DNA of 64,000 nt, taken from Paenibacillus sp. FSL R5-0345 (lineage in GTDB: Bacteria; Bacillota; Bacilli; Paenibacillales; Paenibacillaceae). Position numbers and translations under genes: made by a program. The notes under the pieces were generated by a model. It was not told where the DNA came from and searched no databases. It saw only the letters and a list, made by a program, of their open reading frames with translations. The DNA lies in NCBI RefSeq assembly GCF_000758585.1, contig NZ_CP009281.1:310001-374000 (forward strand). The letters run 5' to 3'. Below are positions 60,223 through 64,000 of this stretch, piece after piece. How positions within the stretch are numbered: position 1 is the first letter of the stretch; every line of letters starts with the position of its first letter.

Positions 60223-60240
60223 GAAGCTCGGTTAACGCGT

Positions 60241-60272
60241 AACTTCGCTCTCTAAAAGGGCGGAGTTTTTTT
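60241..60272 (+). terminator. Rho-independent terminator after the FNT gene
   Basis: AACTTCGCTC pairs with GGGCGGAGTT (10 bp with two G-U) around TCTAAAA, followed by a T run. Confidence 0.85.
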
Positions 60273-60400
60273 GTGCTGCAAGAAATTTATTCGCCATTGG
60301 GATTTTTTGATTTTTTAGGGTTCAAAAGGATTAGAGGCAAAGAAGTAGAATACATATTAGTATTACAAAATTGAAGATTCATACAGAATGGGGTAAGGCT

Positions 60401-62002
60401 TTGGAAAAGACAACAGGGATACTGACGGATGAGACTATTATTAAGGCTTCCAATCAGCATTGCATTGATCAAGGAATAGACCCTGAGCAGCCTCCTATTT
60501 TTCCAAAATGTTATGCTGCAGATGAATTGGGGTCACAACTCCATGTATATAGTGAAGTGATTGAAGTTATCGATTTTTTTGTGAATAAGTTTCTTTCTTC
60601 AGTAAAAGGCAATCCGATCCTTGTTACGATATCGGATGATGCAGGTTATCTATTGGCGTTCAAAGGGGATCCGACGATTATTGATCTCGTAGGGCAGATT
60701 GGTATCAAAGAAGGTGTGCAGCTAAACAAAGAAGTGGGTACGAATTCGATTGCTTTGTGTCTCGAATATCAGCGGCCTTTTCAGTTGAAGGGGCAAGACC
60801 ATTATCATCATATTCTTCATCGTTTAGTGTGCTGTACGGCTCCTTTTTATAAAGAGGATGGGCGTGAGATTTTGGGGACGATATCATTTATGGCGGATAT
60901 AGATGTGGCTCATCCCCACCTATTACCTTTGCTCTGTACCATGGCTGACTCCATCGAACGCGAAATTTTGCTGCGTAGAGGAAATGCTGAGCTTCAGCTT
61001 TTAAACCGAATCCTATTGGATACTAATTACTTAGGCGTTATTATAACGGATGAACTCGGAACGATCGTCAATATAAATGAGAACTGCTTAAATATGCTTC
61101 ATTTGGATGGTGAACATCAAGAATCTGTTATCGGTGCCAGTGTTTTTGAAATTCGGAATGTGGGCTCTTATTTTCAGCATGTCATTCTTCAGCAAGAGGC
61201 ATGTGCTGGGCTGGAAGTGATTCAAGAAAGTAACGGTTTGTTTGAGCATTATATGCTGGATGTGCTTCCGGTTTACGACTCGAATGCATGCTTGGCTCGT
61301 GTGATTGGGAGTCTTCGTAATATTACAGAGATGAAAAAAACGGAAGAAGTGCTGCGCAATACAGAGAAGCTAGTGGTCGCTGGACAACTGGCCATGAGTA
61401 TTGCGCATGAGATTCGAAATCCGCTGACCACAGTTAAAGGGATGCTTCAACTGGCCAATAAAGATTCGCAACTGCTCCATTATGATCTTATTATGTCAGA
61501 AGTGGAAAGAATGAACCTCATTGTGAGTGAGTTCCTTATACTGGGTAGACCGCAGGCTGCGCATTATAGGATAGAACAATGTAGTGCGATTCTGGAGGAA
61601 GTGCTTAGCATCTTTGCAATTCAAGTGGAGATGAATAATATATCGTTAAACACGCAATTCCATAATGATGCCACAATCTTGTGTGACCGCAATCAGATCA
61701 AACAAATCTTCCTAAACATCCTAAGAAACTCAATGGAAGCCTTGCCTTTTGGTGGAAGCATTACAGTAGCTCTAGATGTGGAGAATGGATACCAGACGAT
61801 TACCTTCACAGACAACGGAGAGGGTATGAACCAGGAAGTGTTGGATAAATTAGGTCAGCCTTTCCACACGACCAGAGGGGATGGTAATGGACTTGGAATC
61901 ATGATTGTTAAAAAAATAGTTTCTGCACATAGAGGCCGCGTGGTCATAGCTAGTGAAGAGGGTGTAGGTACAACTGTTACGATTTATCTGCCGATAAAAT
62001 AA
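60401..62002 (+). CDS. Sporulation-kinase-like sensor histidine kinase (GAF-PAS-HisKA-HATPase)
   Basis: About 533 residues. The TTG at 60401 has GGGG at seven bases; a TTG at 60371 is also in frame without a site. A GAF-like domain resembling the sensor part of AcoR-type sigma-54 activators (about 60-200: GNPILVTISDDAGYLLAFKGD, EGVQLNKEVGTNSIALCLEY) is followed by a PAS domain (about 215-320), HisKA (MSIAHEIRNPLTTVKGMLQLAN) and HATPase (LNILRNSMEALPFGG, FTDNGEGMNQEVL, GNGLGIMIVKKIV). The HisKA sequence is like those of KinA-KinE. No partner regulator is adjacent, as is usual for phosphorelay kinases feeding Spo0F. No membrane helix. Confidence 0.87.
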   Translation: MEKTTGILTDETIIKASNQHCIDQGIDPEQPPIFPKCYAADELGSQLHVYSEVIEVIDFFVNKFLSSVKGNPILVTISDDAGYLLAFKGDPTIIDLVGQIGIKEGVQLNKEVGTNSIALCLEYQRPFQLKGQDHYHHILHRLVCCTAPFYKEDGREILGTISFMADIDVAHPHLLPLLCTMADSIEREILLRRGNAELQLLNRILLDTNYLGVIITDELGTIVNINENCLNMLHLDGEHQESVIGASVFEIRNVGSYFQHVILQQEACAGLEVIQESNGLFEHYMLDVLPVYDSNACLARVIGSLRNITEMKKTEEVLRNTEKLVVAGQLAMSIAHEIRNPLTTVKGMLQLANKDSQLLHYDLIMSEVERMNLIVSEFLILGRPQAAHYRIEQCSAILEEVLSIFAIQVEMNNISLNTQFHNDATILCDRNQIKQIFLNILRNSMEALPFGGSITVALDVENGYQTITFTDNGEGMNQEVLDKLGQPFHTTRGDGNGLGIMIVKKIVSAHRGRVVIASEEGVGTTVTIYLPIK

Positions 62003-62045
62003 AGGGTTTATCTTGGCTATAACTCCGTCGTACAAGCCTTAATTC

Positions 62046-62090
62046 ATAATAAAAGACTCTTCCAAGCAGGCTGGAAGAGTCTTTTATTAT
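62046..62090 (+). terminator. Perfect bidirectional terminator
   Basis: A perfect 19-bp inverted repeat starts ATAATAAAAGACTCTTCC and its complement ends at 62090; the loop is 7 bases. It lies between convergent stops (62002 and 62100) and gives T-rich tails in both directions. Confidence 0.95.
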
Positions 62091-62099
62091 GGAGATGGA

Positions 62100-64000
62100 C
62101 TACCACTTGGATCCGCCTGATGAATTTCGGCCGGACTTTCCTCCGCCGCCACCCCAAGAAGAGCCGCCGGAGGATTTGCCACCACCGCCGCCTCCGCCCC
62201 AGGAAGAACCACCGGAGGAACGTCCTCCACCAAATCCGCCCGAGGAAGGGGGACCAGAGGACATCCGCTTGCGGGCCTGTGCACGACGTTGCTGTTCTCT
62301 CATCATAGCTAATTGGGCTAGCCGTTCTTCCTCTTCCTTCTGGCGAACGAGTCGGTTCGCTTCATTTACAAAGGAAGTGATCTGCGAATCATAAGAACGG
62401 CTTAGGGACTCCAGTTCCTCAAGATTGTAAGGCCGGGACGTCAGGCGATGCTCCAGTGCACTGAATTCTGGCAATAAGGATAGCTCGAAGCGAATTCTAG
62501 AGGATAACCCTCTGCTATGCAGCATTCGCTGGGTGGTTTCCACCCGGCTTTGCCCTTCAGAGAACAGGCGAGTGACCTTATCCAGTCTTTCATGGAGTGC
62601 ATTTAGACTCTCCGAGATACCATCGAACTGTCTTGCAGCCTCATCCAGTAAGGATAGCAACTGCTCAAGCGCATTGTGGGCCTTGTCATATTCCCCGCGT
62701 TCATCGCTGGTCCAATTCTCAATCTGCGCCACTTCACTTGCACCCTCCCGAAGGCGAGTGCTCCACTCTGTTAGAATGTTCTCCACAGTTGCTACATGTT
62801 GTTCTTCAAAATATATTCGTGCTTCTGTAATCCGGCTCTGCAGTCCGTCTCGCCGCTGCTTTAATTGGCTCCATTCGGTGCGGAATGTCTCTAAATCTCT
62901 GTGGTTATTCTGCCGAAGAAGTGCTTGTTGTTCTGTCATAGCAACAGCCTCATCCAGGAGAAGATCAAGATTGGCGCCAATCCTGCGCACCTCATCCATA
63001 TCTCCTGCGCGTAGCGGTGCTTCAAGAGTCAGCGACTCTACTCGGGCCTGCTCCAGACGGTCATAAGGTTTTATCTTCATGTTATGGAGTGAATTCTGTT
63101 CGATGATGCTTGTGATTTTCGCACGGGATGCAGCTAATACCGTAGGGAAATGGTTTAGCTTATCATCATAGAGATCGACATCCTTCAGGTCTTGTTCAAT
63201 TTTTTCTTGGCGCTCTTGCGCATCCTCGGTAATTTCTTGTGCAGCAATAGGGTCAAAGAGCTCTAATTGATCTGCTTTTGAGGTCTCCTCGGCAAGCTCC
63301 TTAAGCTCTTCAACAATTTCTTGAAGTGCATAACCAGTTTCTTTAACCGCATCTTGCAGCTGCTCTTCAAGCTCTGGCGTATCCTCTTTAAGCTCTGTGA
63401 TGCGTTGTTTAACGTTGCGATCTGCTTCACTGATAACTGCAATGTTCTTCTCTTCCTCCTCAAGCGCTGTGCGGAAGGATGCCTCTGTCTGCTGCAATTG
63501 TTCCACGGCAGCTTTAAGGGCATTCAGACGATAGAAGGGTGGCTGTGTACCTTGCCCATCACTTTGCAGCGAAGAGATTTCAACGAGCTTTGCAGACAGT
63601 CGTTTTGAAATGCCTTCTACCAGCACCTCGGTTTTGCCCTGAACGATCCCCTGAAATGGCTTTAATGATTCCAATGCTCGATTCGCTTGTACAAGCAAAT
63701 TGGATAACTGTTCCTGTTGCTCGCTTAGCTGTTTACGTCGACGCAGACCTGTGATCACTATAAAGAGCACAAGTAGGATTAGTACGGTTCCAATTACAAT
63801 GGCAGCAATCTTGAACATGGAGCTACTGGAGCGGCTTTCGGAACTGACTGAGGTTCCTGGATTGCTGGAGGTGCCGTTCTCTAAACCGCCGTTCGTACTG
63901 CCAATTGCACTGCCACTTCCTGCGTTTCCTCCAGCATTTCCGGTGCTATCTCCGATGGAATGGACCGCTTTAATTAAGGCCTTTGTCCCTCCAGCGAAGT
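62100..64000 (-). CDS. TPM/YgcG-like membrane protein, 5' end outside window
   Basis: The frame is open to the right edge, so the ATG at 63818 is internal. The visible protein begins with the end of a domain (FAGGTKALIKAVHSIGD), an Asn/Ser/Gly-rich linker, a membrane helix (FKIAAIVIGTVLILLVLFIVI), then about 430 residues of mainly coiled coil (for example EQLQQTEASFRTALEEEEK, ELEEQLQDAVKETGY). The tail is Gly/Ser/Trp-rich (SSGGSSWGGGGGGG). TPM domain-linker-helix-Gly tail is the layout of YgcG-type proteins, but the long cytoplasmic coiled coil is unusual. The TPM assignment rests on layout because the domain itself lies outside the window. Confidence 0.7.
   Translation of the reverse strand, partial: FAGGTKALIKAVHSIGDSTGNAGGNAGSGSAIGSTNGGLENGTSSNPGTSVSSESRSSSSMFKIAAIVIGTVLILLVLFIVITGLRRRKQLSEQQEQLSNLLVQANRALESLKPFQGIVQGKTEVLVEGISKRLSAKLVEISSLQSDGQGTQPPFYRLNALKAAVEQLQQTEASFRTALEEEEKNIAVISEADRNVKQRITELKEDTPELEEQLQDAVKETGYALQEIVEELKELAEETSKADQLELFDPIAAQEITEDAQERQEKIEQDLKDVDLYDDKLNHFPTVLAASRAKITSIIEQNSLHNMKIKPYDRLEQARVESLTLEAPLRAGDMDEVRRIGANLDLLLDEAVAMTEQQALLRQNNHRDLETFRTEWSQLKQRRDGLQSRITEARIYFEEQHVATVENILTEWSTRLREGASEVAQIENWTSDERGEYDKAHNALEQLLSLLDEAARQFDGISESLNALHERLDKVTRLFSEGQSRVETTQRMLHSRGLSSRIRFELSLLPEFSALEHRLTSRPYNLEELESLSRSYDSQITSFVNEANRLVRQKEEEERLAQLAMMREQQRRAQARKRMSSGPPSSGGFGGGRSSGGSSWGGGGGGGKSSGGSSWGGGGGKSGRNSSGGSKW

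Noticed and set aside
62089..62394. Proline-rich ORF on the plus strand.
   Set aside because: It is the antisense of the Gly/Ser-rich tail of the TPM-like protein; composition explains the open frame.
1..64000. tRNA, rRNA, transposase, integrase or prophage genes.
   Set aside because: None was recognised on either strand in the long frames or in the intergenic regions.

Overview
The window reads as a chromosomal segment of a low-to-moderate G+C, spore-forming Firmicute, most probably a Paenibacillus or close relative. The evidence is S-layer homology (SLH) proteins, a YheC/YheD-type ATP-grasp protein, strong Shine-Dalgarno sequences with frequent TTG and GTG starts, MntR-type and ECF-sigma-type sites like those of Bacillus, and Paenibacillus-style hairpin repeats between genes. 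I found no rRNA, tRNA, CRISPR array, transposase or phage genes.

Layout. 1-6282: the end of an SLH surface protein, the 3' remnant of an anion permease, then an envelope signalling set (CHASE2-adenylate cyclase, FecR-domain protein, NHL-repeat protein). 6343-8973 (minus): an A+T-rich manganese-type ABC importer with two MntR-like boxes downstream of its promoter. 9067-13904: a MarR regulator with an attenuator-like leader, an arylsulfotransferase-family protein and a sulfonate/taurine-type ABC importer. 14110-18958: a second ABC importer (binding protein, two permeases, ATPase) ending in an alkaline-phosphatase-superfamily phosphodiesterase. 19053-27219: small proteins, a UvrD-like helicase with a zinc-finger tail, a glycosyltransferase-like protein plus GDP-mannose enzyme, a HAD hydrolase and a DUF445 protein. 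27308-33313: a GT4 glycosyltransferase, a YheC/D protein, a secreted coiled-coil protein, and a PAS histidine kinase overlapping a C39-like peptidase. 33365-43795: type I pullulanase, glutamate synthase small subunit, YfcE-like phosphodiesterase, Lrp/LysE pair, agmatine-to-putrescine enzymes and a polar amino acid ABC importer. 43953-56357: a large Ter (tellurite/stress) locus. 56524-64000: an SLH protein with a structured leader, a 29-residue membrane peptide ORF, a formate/nitrite channel, a sporulation-type histidine kinase and a TPM-like membrane protein that runs off the window.

The most interesting region is the Ter locus. TerB, three TerD proteins, a TerD-TerA fusion and TerC are followed by five tightly coupled enzymes (CitE-like aldolase, PRTase-TRSP, StiP-type PRTase-PELOTA, HAD phosphatase, ATP-grasp), then an XpaC-position protein and TelA. 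Comparative genomics has predicted that such enzyme sets make a nucleoside-like metabolite, but the product and role are unknown. In this window a TGAAAC-N16-CGTA ECF-sigma promoter precedes the first terD. A large hairpin lies between terC and the enzymes. One TerD domain has lost the acidic calcium loop. Together these suggest an envelope-stress-induced calcium-sensing and small-molecule system.
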